Translations under genes and position numbers: made by a program | Notes under the pieces: generated by a model | The model's database searches: none | Told to the model about the DNA's origin: nothing | Seen by the model: only the letters and a program-made list of their open reading frames with translations | Shown here: positions 10,289-20,563 of the stretch, one piece after another | Layout of the letters: the number at the start of each line of letters is the position of its first letter | Position numbering within the stretch: the first letter of the stretch is position 1 | Origin: Ophiothrix spiculata | Taxonomy: Eukaryota > Echinodermata > Ophiuroidea > Amphilepidida > Ophiotrichidae | Direction: 5' to 3' (one strand) | NCBI GenBank assembly: GCA_000969725.1 | Contig: JXSR01S007970.1 | DNA: 32,717 nt

Positions 10289-10785
10289 GACCTGGTCAAG
10301 TCCTTTGGGTGTCCCTTTATCTTTAGGTCTATATCTTTGGCTTGAGATGGTAATCTTATTCCTTAAGTTTGTCCCTTTTTTCATGCTTGTTTTAAATTTT
10401 AAATGTCTTTTCTTTTTATTTTAGATTTAGATCTAAATTTACATTTTATTTCTTTTTTAATTTCAGTTTGTATAGTTTTTAATATCGAAGGTTTAATTTC
10501 ATTTTTAATGTTTTACTTTTATACTTCTTTTTCCATTTTCATCAACACCACAAAGATTCCCAAAATAAAACTGCATATTGCCCTTAAGATAACAGCATTA
10601 TGTAATATGTTCTTATACATACATCAAGGCTTGTCAAGTTTATCCATTTCCTTGGTCAAAGTCATTCCAAGTCCAACTACTTCAATACTTCAAGGTCCTA
10701 ACTAACTGTATCAAAATTATTTATCCACTTCCAACCACCAGTTCGCGGAGATCTAAATATCCACCTCAAAGGACTTGGTCATTTT
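10289..10785. repeat. Imperfect inverted-repeat pair around ~500 bp
   Basis: The left arm GGTCAAGTCCTTTGGGTGTC (near 10291) is matched by the reverse complement of CACCTCAAAGGACTTGGTC (near 10761-10779), with weaker similarity continuing inward (TATCTTTAGGTCT against TATTTAGATCT). A perfect palindrome ATTTAGATCTAAAT lies near 10425-10438. No target duplication was recognised. It may be a degraded MITE. The 100-codon open frame at 10403-10705 is hydrophobic but unrecognised and probably not a gene. Confidence 0.4.
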
Positions 10786-11482
10786 GTTATCCTTTAATCC
10801 TGGATGACAGCAGGAGTCAGACATACTCAACAGGTGCTGAACTTGAAATAGAGCTGCTTGTCCACAAGTGGACTACTACATTTAAAAACATGGGGTGATT
10901 CAGATTTCCACTGATTACAAATGTTTTTTAATTCAATAAAACAAATACCTTGATTCAAATAAGCAGGAAAAGGTACTCAAAATACATAAGATATAAATAT
11001 ATTCCCCATTTTGAGTCAACTTCAAATTCTCATTTTGAAACATTATGTGTTGAAATATTATATTTCAAGGTATTTCACCCTAGCAGTTTCCCTAAGCTAA
11101 AATTGGTGATTCCTACAATTTGAAAAATATTAAAATGAGTGCTCAACAGTGATTGGCTTCTACCGCTGCTATCACTGAGGCCCTTTGGCCAGCTAGTAGA
11201 TTTACACTTTCATGGAATACTATAATACAAGGGGAGAGGAAACTTTTTAATGGAATACTATAGTATACAATATGTACAAGGGGAGAGGAAGAAAACATGT
11301 TAAACATTAGGCCTATGCTTTTACCATCAAAAGCCTACCATGGGCCTCAAACTGAGGCTAGTTGATATGCGTTGTTGATATGCGATTTTCCTACGTGATT
11401 AAAAGTAACAAAAATATTTTTCCGAGTTTCTTCTGGTTCTACGAACTACGGACCTCTCTTAGTCAGTGCTTAAGTCCTATGC
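10786..11482. other. Non-coding, nothing recognised
   Basis: A short near-duplication of ACAAGGGGAGAGGAA, preceded by TGGAATACTATA, occurs at about 11212-11290. No gene signal was found. Confidence 0.4.
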
Positions 11483-11490
11483 AAATCAGC

Positions 11491-12328
11491 CAGGTGCGTA
11501 ACCAGGATTGTCAGTCCGAGGGGGCAAAAGTCGGTATCGTCCCTAAAACATTGGTGTCGTCAGTGGCGGCGGAAGGTTAAAATTTTAGGGGGAGGGAAGC
11601 TATTTTTTTTTTAAATCCAAATTTTTTTGAGCTAAAATGGTCGGAGGAAAATTATTATATTTTGTAATGCGCGCGTAGCGCGCTAAAAAAATTGAGTTAA
11701 ATCGGCAAATTTCAGCTAAAAATTGTTTAAAAAATCAACTCTTGAAATTTCCGCCAAATTGCAACTTTTTACTGAAAATTGACATAATCTCTGAAAATTC
11801 GCGCGAAGACCGTAAATTTTTTTGATTTTACACATTTAAATCATCAAAACAAAGGGAAATTTTAACCTTCCTGTTCTTTTCTTCATCATTAATTATTAAG
11901 GGGGGCTGTCCCCCTTGTGAAATTTAGGGGGACATGCCGTCCCCCCTTGTGAAATTTAGCGGGGGGGGGGGCATGACACCCCGCATCCCCCCTCCCCTCC
12001 CCCCGCTTCCGCCCCTATTTTTTTGTGTTCCCCTTTTTCTGCCTCTTTGTTTCCTTCTCGTACTCTTTCTTTCCTTTCTTCCCGGCTCTCCCTCTCCTTT
12101 TTTCTCTCCCTTTTTTCCCTTCTCCTTCCATTTTTCCTTCTCTCCCTCCTTCTCCTTTTTCTTCTCTCCCCTTCCCTCTTTTCCCTTCTCTTTCCCCTTT
12201 CCTTCTCTTTCTCTCTCTCTTTCCCCTTCTTTTCTCCCTTTCTTCACGTCCCCATTTTTTCGCTTTTCCGTCCCCATTTTAGTTTTCCGGGCAGTCTGCC
12301 CCCCTGCCCCTCCGCTGGATAGCTACTG
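11491..12328 (+). mobile_element. hAT-like element (838 bp) with perfect 8-bp target duplication, CT-rich interior
   Basis: It starts CAGGTGCGTAACCAGG and ends GGATAGCTACTG, with AAATCAGC at 11483-11490 and again at 12329-12336. No transposase is encoded. The interior is composite: a TCAGTGGCGGCGGAAGG block near 11547 with a matching CGCTTCCGCC word near 12004 may be the ends of a second, nested element; a GCGCGCGTAGCGCGC fold-back lies near 11670; a long CT-rich tract covers about 12020-12290. Open frames over the CT tract on both strands are low-complexity artefacts. Confidence 0.75.
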
Positions 12329-12336
12329 AAATCAGC

Positions 12337-13224
12337 TTATAATGAGCGTTTTAATTTTTTGATCTGGAAAAGTAGAAAAAGTGAGAAAAACTTGGTCGTG
12401 AGATTTTTTTTTGACGTGACCTGTTGGATAAGGTCAGACTTTGAACCCAACAATCACAAGAGGGTTAATACAAATAGAAAATGAAGATGTTGATAAAAAA
12501 AATATGGATTTTACAATAAGATATGTTTATGTTTGACCGTTTTGAATGAAATTTTTTAATTTAATATTTTACTACATTTTAAACAAAAATCTTAAATTTA
12601 AGCCTTTAAATTCATGATGTCACATTCATCTACGTGCTCGTTGTTTCACCAAGTTTCATGTTCAGGTACAATTCGACAATCTGCTAGATAACACATGAAA
12701 CATCATATTCATGAGATTTAAAAAAAACACGTATATCTTTCCTGTAAGACCTTTGAAATTAATAAATAAAACAAGTGAAATGCTGTTCAATTAGACCTAC
12801 AATAAGGGACAAGATGTCGGTCATCATTAAATACCCATTCAATATCCTGATAACACAGTGATCAAAACTAAATTAGAGCTTTTTGTAGGTCTGTGTCTAT
12901 TCAGGCAAATGTGGCATCATTTACCATGCCGCGGTTAGCAGCTTGACTGGTCCTGGTTGACGGGATAAGGAAACAATTGAAATTTACCCCAGCTTTTATC
13001 ATGTTTATTTAAAGAATTTCCTTTCTAAAAGTAGTTAATTGAATGAAAATCAATCTACTCGGATGAAAGACATAAAAACTTTGTTATCAAAATGAAAAGG
13101 ACGCATGCGGGATTCAAAACTTGATCCAAAAGTATTTGCCTCGACTAGTAGACCACGGAGAACGCGTATAAAGAGAGAGCATTTAGCAATATAAACATGT
13201 GACAATAAACAAGTACTGCATAAC
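12337..13224. other. AT-rich non-coding stretch
   Basis: No coding or element signal was recognised before the LINE 3' end. Confidence 0.4.
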
Positions 13225-13914
13225 CGTCAAGCTCCGTCTGTTAGCGTCTTCAAATCACGTCTCAAAACACCTTTGTTTAAGAAGTGTTATCTGTGATTTT
13301 GTGATTTTTAATATTTCTGCAATTATGATGATTGTTTTTACCCTATTATGTATGTTTTGACTAAGGATGAAGTGCTTGTTACCTCTCCCCTAAGTCCCCG
13401 GGTAAATTAAGCTTCTTGTGCAATATGTTTGTGCTATCCACATTATTCATCAGTTGTGATATTTATTTTTAATTTTACTGACTGAGGGTGATGTGCTAGT
13501 AACCTCTCCACTCAGTCTTGAGCTGAAATTTCATCTTATATTGTGTATTGATGCATCGGAATATCATCTTTACTCGGCGTCATTTTTAATCTTTTCATCC
13601 ATCTTCTGAAATGAATTTTAAGTATTTTTGTTATTGACCAGAGTGATGTGCTGGTAATCTCTCCTCTGAGTCAAATTTGTAGTGTGATGACCTATTGTGT
13701 ATTCTATAACTGTACCTTATTAACTGTATTTTTCTTATTGTGTTCTTCTTGTAATTTATTAAATAAGGACTTTTTAATCTTGTTATTTTTAACTTTTTGG
13801 TTTGTTTAAGTGTATGATATGTGTTGCTGTTGTTAAGTATTTTGATGGTGCAAAGCGCATCGAAGTTTCTTGCATTCTGCGCTATATACATTTTTGTTAT
13901 TATTATTATTATTC
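13225..13914 (+). mobile_element. LINE 3' end (CR1/L2 type): last RT codons, 3' UTR and (ATT)n tail
   Basis: The frame 13228-13296 reads QAPSVSVFKSRLKTPLFKKC-YL and then stops. This is the conserved C-terminus of CR1/L2-type LINE polyproteins, where a KSxLKTxLF motif ends the ORF. A 3' UTR of about 600 nt with three stem-loop-like repeats follows, and then TGCGCTATATACATTTTTG and a (TTA)n run ending near 13914, the classic tail of these elements. The element is severely 5'-truncated. The reverse-strand LINE at 17457 has a related tail. Confidence 0.8.
13359..13672 (+). repeat. Three spaced copies of a stem-loop motif in the LINE 3' UTR
   Basis: Copies lie at 13359-13396, 13480-13517 and 13636-13672. 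All keep the loop core GATGTGCTxGTAAxCTCTCC (copy 1: GAAGTGCTTGTTACCTCTCC). The flanking arms pair: GACTAAGG with CCTAAGTC (one mismatch), GACTGAG with CTCAGTC (perfect), and GACCAGAG with CTCTGAGTC (one bulge). Arm sequences differ between copies yet remain complementary. Confidence 0.65.
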
Positions 13915-14764
13915 TGTGACCTGACACGTGGTTTACCCAAAAAAATACCGCAAGATTTTCAGCGATAGTGTACAAAAGTTATTTCGTTTTCTTGTGATCA
14001 GGTGGCTACAATTCATTAAGTTCTGATTTTTAAAAATTGTGTAAACGCTGAGACCAAATCTGACCCCGCTCAATGAAAAGAAAAAACAATTACATAAATA
14101 TACAGTATTTCAGAAATCATTTTCGAAATAAATATGTTTTCACAACATTTATACACCTATGTGCAAAATTATTTTGAATTACGATCTATCTGTGTGGTTT
14201 ATTGGCCTTTTTATATTAGTGCCTCAGATTTGTAAACAGTCATGAGCATCGCTGAAACGACATTCTGCGCCGATTTTGTATGCATAAAAATAAATTATGC
14301 CACTTTGTCAGGTTTGGAACTTAAATTCGATTCATAATGCCGTAGATGGTAATGAAATTATTATTTTTTAGACAAAAGTCCTTTTTCTAAAGATCATTCC
14401 GATGAGGCATAAGATATATTATCCATCTTGAGTAACAGGTACAGTTTACAATAAATCGAACTCAACTCAACACTTTTCGAATTTATTGGTTACATCATAG
14501 GTATTGGCAATCATCTTTTGACTTCTGTGCTTCAAATATGTGATGGCTCGCCCCGAAAGGGGGAACTTTGAAAATGATATCAGTTTTGATTTTTTCATTT
14601 CATCTGTTGCATCATTTTCTAAGCTTTTAAATGATACCTTACTTGTTGAAATTGATCAAGGCGATCAAATTTTACAACAGAAAATCTGCCCGAAATTCTT
14701 ATTATTTAATGAATTCATCTGTATCTTGAAAAGTTTTCTGTCGCAAAGCCCCCTTTTTCGGTCA
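13915..14764. other. Non-coding; possible minor LINE tail
   Basis: ACAATAAATCGAACTCAACTCAACA near 14449-14473 resembles a LINE 3' terminus with a short pentamer tail, but too little is left to classify. No gene signal was found otherwise. Confidence 0.35.
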
Positions 14765-15038
14765 TCACCATATATACTTCATCGACTTTGATTTCTGGAG
14801 CAGCAATCATTATGAATTCTTCTAAAGAATCATCGTCATCCATTTCTATCATTTCGTGTAATGATGTATCACGCTTTGTGCTCTTCGTAGTGTTATCGTC
14901 GGCTAGTGTTATGCTGTCTGTATCATTCTTATATTTTGCGTCAAAGTCAGGTATCTGGGCTAATTTATCTCCATGTATGTAATTGCCCAAGGACAGTGTT
15001 GTCTGCATCATATGCCAATGACTAGCTTTTGACTTTTT
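14765..15038 (-). pseudogene. Broken duplicate of the aGPCR C-terminal tail
   Basis: On the minus strand this reads STKRDTSLHEMIEMDDDD and EEFIMIAAPEIKVDE, matching STKRDSSVMIEIDDDD and DEFIMIAAPEIETDE at the end of the receptor at 19.3 kb. Nucleotide similarity covers about 14765-15038 against 19327-19632, through the DADNT (TGATGCAGACAACAC) segment. An indel relative to the parent near 15020-15030 shifts the frame, another change of frame lies further in, and the last codons diverge. No transmembrane exons lie next to it in 15.0-19.2 kb. The nearest reading is a truncated tandem duplicate. Use as an alternative last exon is possible but unlikely, given the shifted frames. Confidence 0.8.
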
Positions 15039-15117
15039 ACTATGGGCCGGTCCATGTTTGTTTGTTTATATCTTTATGTATATAATATGGAATAAAGTCA
15101 GTTGAATTGAATTGAAA
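15039..15117 (+). mobile_element. LINE 3' tail remnant
   Basis: TATATAATATGGAATAAAG followed by CAGTTGAATTGAATTGAA is the usual terminus of a CR1/L2-type LINE (AATAAA-like signal plus short tandem tail). It abuts the broken receptor-tail copy exactly where the similarity to the parent gene ends, so the insertion may have truncated the duplicate. Confidence 0.55.
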
Positions 15118-15141
15118 AATTGAATACACTGTCCAAATTGA

Positions 15142-15457
15142 CAGGCCCGTAGCCAGGATTTTCATCCAGGAGTACGGATTTTCAAAAAGTGAACCTTTTG
15201 GAGGAGGAAAATTTTCGTTTTGGTCGACCCTAAACTAATTTTAGTGGTTTTGACAAAGTGACAAGCAAACAAAGGTTTTAACATTTTTGGAAGCATTTTG
15301 TGCAGTTTTTTATTAAAAAAACGACCTACATTTACGTATTTTGGTGCTTTGGGTGTTCTTTTGGTGGATATTTAGGGAATTTTTGTGGACTTTTTTGTAC
15401 ATTGCCAAATTTGGGGGGTGCGACGCCCTTATCGCAACCACCCTGGCTACGGGCTTG
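15142..15457. mobile_element. hAT-like MITE (316 bp)
   Basis: The ends are CAGGCCCGTAGCCAGG and CCTGGCTACGGGCTTG, inverted with one mismatch in 16. The flanks CAAATTGA (15134-15141) and CAAACTGA (15458-15465) are an 8-bp target duplication with one difference, implying an older insertion than those at 515 and 17818. The interior is T/G-rich (TTTTGGTGGATATTTAGG) with no transposase. Reading frames across it are artefacts. Confidence 0.8.
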
Positions 15458-15465
15458 CAAACTGA

Positions 15466-17456
15466 TATTACCAAACGACTGATAACAAACCAAATAGCGG
15501 GGACTTGTTTGGTTCAATTCGTCTAAAAGCACCAAAGATAGTCAATATTGGGTGTATCAAAATCAGTTGACTATTCGGATTTTTTTTCACAATGATGCAA
15601 ATAAATTTAGATAATTCTATTTCGCATGAATTTTGTGTAAAGTTAAACTTCTACAAGAATTGTATTTCATGTCATGTTCAATTCAGAAATTACACGGAAA
15701 GACATCGATTTTTATGTGTTGTAAAGCAGCGAACTGATATATCTTCCTTAGCATATCAATATTTTATTTTCTTCGTAAAAACAAAATTGATCCTTGACAT
15801 CTAATTAAGCAACTTTAATTTTTCTATTTGCAGTCATTAAGATAAAATGTTTGAAAGTAGATAGGGATAGTGTAAGCCGTTAAAAGTCAAATGTGGGGTA
15901 GGGTATACTGAATGACTAAATAATGAATGGATAACTAAAAGCAGCTGCGTCAATGCATTCTAGACATAAGAGGATTAACAAATTAGAATTTGCCAGAAAA
16001 TTACAATTGCTACAGGAAATAAAATTATTACATTATATTTACAGCAAATATATCTGTTTAAATACATTAACATATACAGATTAAAGAAAACTAAAAATTA
16101 TCCAGATAATTTAAAATAAAACCATGGTTTAAATTTATTATGTAGAACGTACTTAAGTAATATGTATTTAAAGCAAGTAGCAGTGATTCTTACATAAAAA
16201 AGACCTTTAACAATAATTATGTTGGGATGCATGAATATATTATAGATTCCATTTATACGCAAATTTAGGTGACCTTGTTGGACATTTTGAATTTTTGGTT
16301 TTGAGTGGTATTTAAAAACATCATGTACAAAAAGACGGTCAACGGATTTGTGTTCTATATTTAAAATTTAACTTCAATGGTCGCAGGAATAACCCGATTT
16401 ATATAATTTTGAGAAAAAATATTTGCAAGGTATGTAACTCTCCCGATGTTTGTCAAGGAGGTCCACAAAAACCCAACATCAGACAAGCATTTTCTCGAAG
16501 CAACTTGATAAACTACCTCCAAATAAACCAAATACTCCAAGTATTTTGAAAATTGGACGATCTTTTTCCAAAATTACTGGAAAAATAGTGTTTGTTGGTT
16601 ACGTTCTATTTGCAATTCAATTTGAGCTGCTTCGAAAATGCTAGTATATTATACGAGTATATTAGCACGAGAAAGGCTAGGTCGAATTGATTTTGTTTTT
16701 TGTTCCCTTTCGCCACCAACTGAAGAGCATCGTAAATTTAGAAAAATCATGAGTTCTGGGTAATACATATTCAATGGAAATGATAAAATGCAGGTAAAAG
16801 AGTACTGAATAATGTTGAATTTCAATTAATCTGTTACGGACTATTAAAATGATCTTACATAAACTCTGATATAACATCTTATACTTTTACCCTTCACCGT
16901 TAATACCGATTATATATGTATTTGATTCATTTTATACTGTAACTTGAAAAATAATCTACATTAACAATAAAAATGGCGTCTTTTTACCAACATAAAAATC
17001 GGTTTCCACTGACATATCCAACCATTGGATTTAAAAAAACATCTTGGGATCCCTGTCAAAGATAAGCTTCCTTTAGCTTACTTGCTTCGAAGTCTCTTAA
17101 AATGACAAACGTGACATTTACTTTATGGAATGTCTTTTGACCACTTACGTTTCTCTTTAATTTCGAATTTTCATGGTACATTTATAAGATTGTCTGTTTA
17201 CCATTTTGGGGAAATTATGCAACCGCGTGTAATAAAATCATCTTAGACAAATCGAAAGAATGAAATAGTATAGGATGATGCTCTGGCAACTAAATGTTTA
17301 TTAACAACTATTTTAAACCATTAATCCATTCAAAAATTCTACCATTACATTGTTAAACCATTTCAGGACTTGCCTTCCAGTAGAATTTTAAGAATATCGT
17401 GACGTCACAAAATCCCAAGCATCTTAGACCTTTTTTACCAATATTTCCTTGTTAAA
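15466..17456. other. 2-kb AT-rich non-coding stretch
   Basis: No coding exon, RNA gene or element ends were recognised. Small open frames (15592-15804 plus, 16450-16644 plus, 16677-16877 minus) show no domain. Confidence 0.45.
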
Positions 17457-18480
17457 AATAATAATAACAATAATAATGTGCGAATTTTGAGCGCTCATAA
17501 CAAAGAAGCCGCTGAGCGCTGTACAAATGTGTAACAAAACATAAGAAAAATACAGTCTTTACAAATACAAATTGTTACAAACAGAATCATGTACATAGGA
17601 GAGAATTTCTCATACAGGCACTGAAAATAGTCTTCAAAAAGTATAGTCTTTAGAGTACGCTTGAACTGACTAGTAGTCATAAATGGAGCAGCGTACCTGA
17701 TTATTGAAGGCAGATTGTTCCAGAGTTTTGGTCCAGAAACAGCGAATGATCTTTGTCCATAGAAATTTGTTCTTGGACGCTGCGCAAGAAATCCGAAAGA
17801 GACTTGAGATAAGGATCCAGTCCAGGGGGCCGTGCCCCCCCCCCCCATTAATGACCCGTCCGTCGGTTAAAAAGAGCGCCCGTCGGTAAAGTTGAGCCAA
17901 CCGGCCGCAGGCCGGGCGGCGATACAGCACTCAATACAATTCTGTCGGTTCATCTTCATATTGTGGCCCCCCAGTTTCGAAAACCTGGCTACGCCACTGT
18001 AAGGATCTGAGAGTGCGAGCGGGTGTATAGCGGCTGAGCAAATTAGCAAGATACGCAGGAGAGTGATCGTGGAAAGTCTTAACCACCAGAAGGAGGGTCT
18101 TATATTCAATGCGCTTAGATATATAGGCAGCCAATGGAGATCTTGTAACACTGGAGTGATGTGATATCTGCGTTTAGTCAGCGTGACAAGACGGGCTGAA
18201 GCATTCTGTAGTCTTTGGAGTTTTTGAAGATCGTTGTCAGGAAGGCCCACAAGGAGAGAATTACAGCAGTCAAGGCGTGAGGTAATGAAAGCGTGTACTA
18301 GACGCTCAGTGGTATCATTGTTGAGGTATTCCCTAATTCTTCCAAGCTTATAAAAAGCCCAGCCACTGCGACAAACGTTACTTATGTGAGTCTTTAGCAA
18401 GAGATGGCTATTGCGGGCCTCAGGACTGGGATTGATATTTGTATCACCAATCTTTACAGGTGGACCATGGTAACCAGAGG
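17457..18480 (-). mobile_element. LINE fragment (CR1/L2 type), RT C-terminal half and 3' tail, interrupted by a MITE
   Basis: On the minus strand the fragment enters near 18480 (PPVKIGDTNINPSPEARN) and continues through THISNVCRSGWAF, RLDCCNSLLVGLPD, RLQNASARLV, ITPVLQDLHWLP, then in a second frame RIEYKTLLLVVKTFHDHSPAYLANLL, and after the inserted MITE YGQRSFAVSGPKLWNNLPS and FKRTLKT. These are successive motifs of the C-terminal part of CR1/L2 LINE reverse transcriptases. It ends with AGCGCTCAAAATTCGCACA and an (ATT)n-type tail at about 17457-17480. At least one frameshift (near 18115), a probable deletion near 18400 and the MITE make it a fossil. Confidence 0.85.
17818..17999 (-). mobile_element. 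hAT-like MITE, second copy, inside the LINE
   Basis: Bounded by TAAGGATC at 17810-17817 and 18000-18007, a perfect 8-bp target duplication. The right end is GGCTACGCCACTG; the left end is a degraded CAGTCCAGGGGGCC. Read on the minus strand, the interior matches the 515-754 copy: CCGCCCGGCCTGCGGCCGGT, CAACTTTACCGACGGGCG, TTAACCGACGGACGGGTCA. This copy is shorter (182 against 240 bp). Confidence 0.85.
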
Positions 18481-19278
18481 TTTACTATCTTTGCTTCTTC
18501 TGATAGATTCTTACCTGTAGGGTACTGAGGCAGGTTTCTCCCTCTTTTCTCCCTCTTTTAAAACTTATTTTCCTTTTGTATCTTTAATCTTGAGACTGTA
18601 AGTACTGGCGTAAAAGCTCCACCCTCCAGCATAAATAATATGGCTTTATTTTAAAACATTCTGTATTTGAATTAACACCAGAGTGTGGTAGCACGTTTGG
18701 CTAGGACACACTTAAGCGACTTAACCTTATTTATAAAACAATTTATATAGAAATAAGTGTCAATTTGTAGTCATCTTATAGATAAATATATTGATGTACT
18801 GGGGTTTTATTAAAGGGTTTTATTTATTTTGGAAAATATTTGTGATATTGTTTGTTTTTACTATATATATATATATATATATGTACATGCAATACCCCGA
18901 TATTGATACTGATTTTTTCAATGCTAGTATTACAAAACATTTACAATTGTTTGAAATATTTCAAAACTATGCAAAAAAATATAGCATATGGCTATAATGT
19001 ATGTTATACTTACAATTCCAGTATTGAAATAAAAACAAAGTTTCTCTTTTATAGGACAATATACATTTTTTTATGAGGCGAAAGAGAAGATTCTTAATAG
19101 GCACAAAATAGTACAGATTGTCTCCCTCACAGGTACAGTTTATGAAAAACTCATACCCCTGTAATCCCTTCGACACTCTTGTGTGTTTCTTATCCGCTCA
19201 CATTTTTGCTCCCTGTAATAGCTTTAAAAATCATCTGAACTGTACTTGGTTTGCGATCTAACACTTCGCTCTTGTCTG
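18481..19278. other. Receptor 3' flank / probable 3' UTR and intergenic DNA
   Basis: No coding signal was found. On the minus strand AATAAA signals occur at 18806-18811, 18819-18824 and 18823-18828, about 450-470 nt past the receptor stop codon, so a 3' UTR of roughly 0.5 kb is plausible. A (TA)n run lies at 18862-18882. Confidence 0.4.
18862..18882. repeat. (TA)n microsatellite
   Basis: Ten uninterrupted TA units lie inside the probable 3' UTR or flank of the receptor. Confidence 0.9.
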
Positions 19279-20563
19279 TTACTTTTCGTTGTCCGATTCG
19301 TAGTCATCTATTAAGTTCTGCGCCTCACATATTTCATCGGTTTCGATCTCTGGGGCAGCAATCATAATGAATTCATCTGAAGAATCGTCGTCATCTATTT
19401 CTATCATTACTGATGAATCACGCTTTGTACTATCTGTTGTGCTATCGTCAACCGGTGTTTTGTTATTTGCATCATCAGTTTCAAATGATATTAGGTCAAC
19501 ATCCTCTTTGGATTTAGCGTCGTTGTCGAGTCCCTGGACTGGTTCATCTGCTTTTATGTTCTTAACCAGTAGGTGATCTTCTACCTGCAATGTGTTGTCT
19601 GCATCAGCTGCGAATGACTTGAGCTTTGTAAGATCTTCAGATTCGTCAATTTTTGCAGGTTTATTTATCTGCCTTAAAATATATTCGGTTGACTCATATG
19701 TAGGATTATCATGGCCTATATCACCGTCTTTAGATTGTCGTTTTACTCGTTTGGTCGCGTTGTCATCATTAGTTGCGGACGCAAGTTTTGTATCAACCTC
19801 TGATTCGTTAATTTCCTTTGTAGCAGGTTGATCTGCCTTTCTTATAACGAGATCCCCAGCGGAATCATATGCGGGGTTGTCTTCCCAAGGGACCTCCGAT
19901 TTCAATTTGTCCTCTGAATCAGGTGTAGCTGTCGTCGAATCTGTGACACCTGGGGCTTTAGAATCGCTCGTATCATTTACAGAAATATCATGTGGTACGT
20001 CGTCTTTTACCAAATCATAAGTAGGTTCATCTACCGCAATGTCAGACATCGGTACAGCGGCAGAACTGAAGTCAATATCGCTGTATGGTGATTTTGATGT
20101 ACTGAAATCCATGTCATTATATGGGGACTTTACCGTACCGCTACTAAGCCCGGTGCTTGCTGTTTGCGCTCGTGAAAGTTCGGTGTCAGACCTTCCAGAT
20201 AACCTCATTATGTACGGTCTTAGTATTTTCCTAACATCCTCCTGACGAGCACAGAACACCAGAAAAAGAATCAATCCTTGAAATGAATTACACAAACAAA
20301 AAAATAAGGAGAACGCAAATGCTGCATCTTCTATCGCAAAAAAACCAAAAACCCAAGTTAGGCCCATGAGGATAGACATCGTGAAGGCATTCTGCAATCG
20401 CTCAATGTTTTTCTTGGTTTTGGATCTTTGTTTTGCATTTCCTCCAAGATTTGCCCTACATAATGTGTAAGATACTCGCGAAAACATCGCGAAGTTGAAG
20501 ACCAGAATGCAAGCAATCGGAAGAACTACTCCAAAGTAAAGTGGTAATCCCCTGACGAAACAA
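19279..20563 (-). CDS. aGPCR terminal exon: TM5-TM7 and cytoplasmic tail
   Basis: The exon begins after a TTTTCAG acceptor and completes a Tyr codon, giving YCFVRG, the extracellular-loop-2 cysteine. TM5 is about 20553-20476 (LPLYFGVVLPIACILVF), TM6 20388-20326 (FTMSILMGLTWVFGFFAIED, with the aGPCR signature GLTWVFG), and TM7 20322-20248 (FFCLCNSFQGLILFLVFC, another family signature). A tail of about 320 residues follows, rich in D, E, S and T, with repeated SPYxDxDF motifs (20127-20104, 20091-20068), DNPAY (19867-19881) and DNPTY (19696-19710), a basic KRVKRQ patch, and a C-terminal IEIDDDDSSDEFIMIAAPEI block. The tail is longer than in many aGPCRs. Confidence 0.92.

Noticed and set aside
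10403-10705. Hydrophobic 100-codon open frame as a small membrane protein
   Set aside because: AT-rich DNA gives F/I/L-rich frames by chance; no start context, splice partner or conservation can be shown.
11924-12329. Several 85-131-codon open frames on both strands
   Set aside because: They lie in a CT-rich tract within a hAT-like element; low complexity, open in many frames.
14715-15011. Independent 98-codon gene
   Set aside because: Its sequence is a diverged and frame-shifted copy of the receptor tail and has no other exons nearby.
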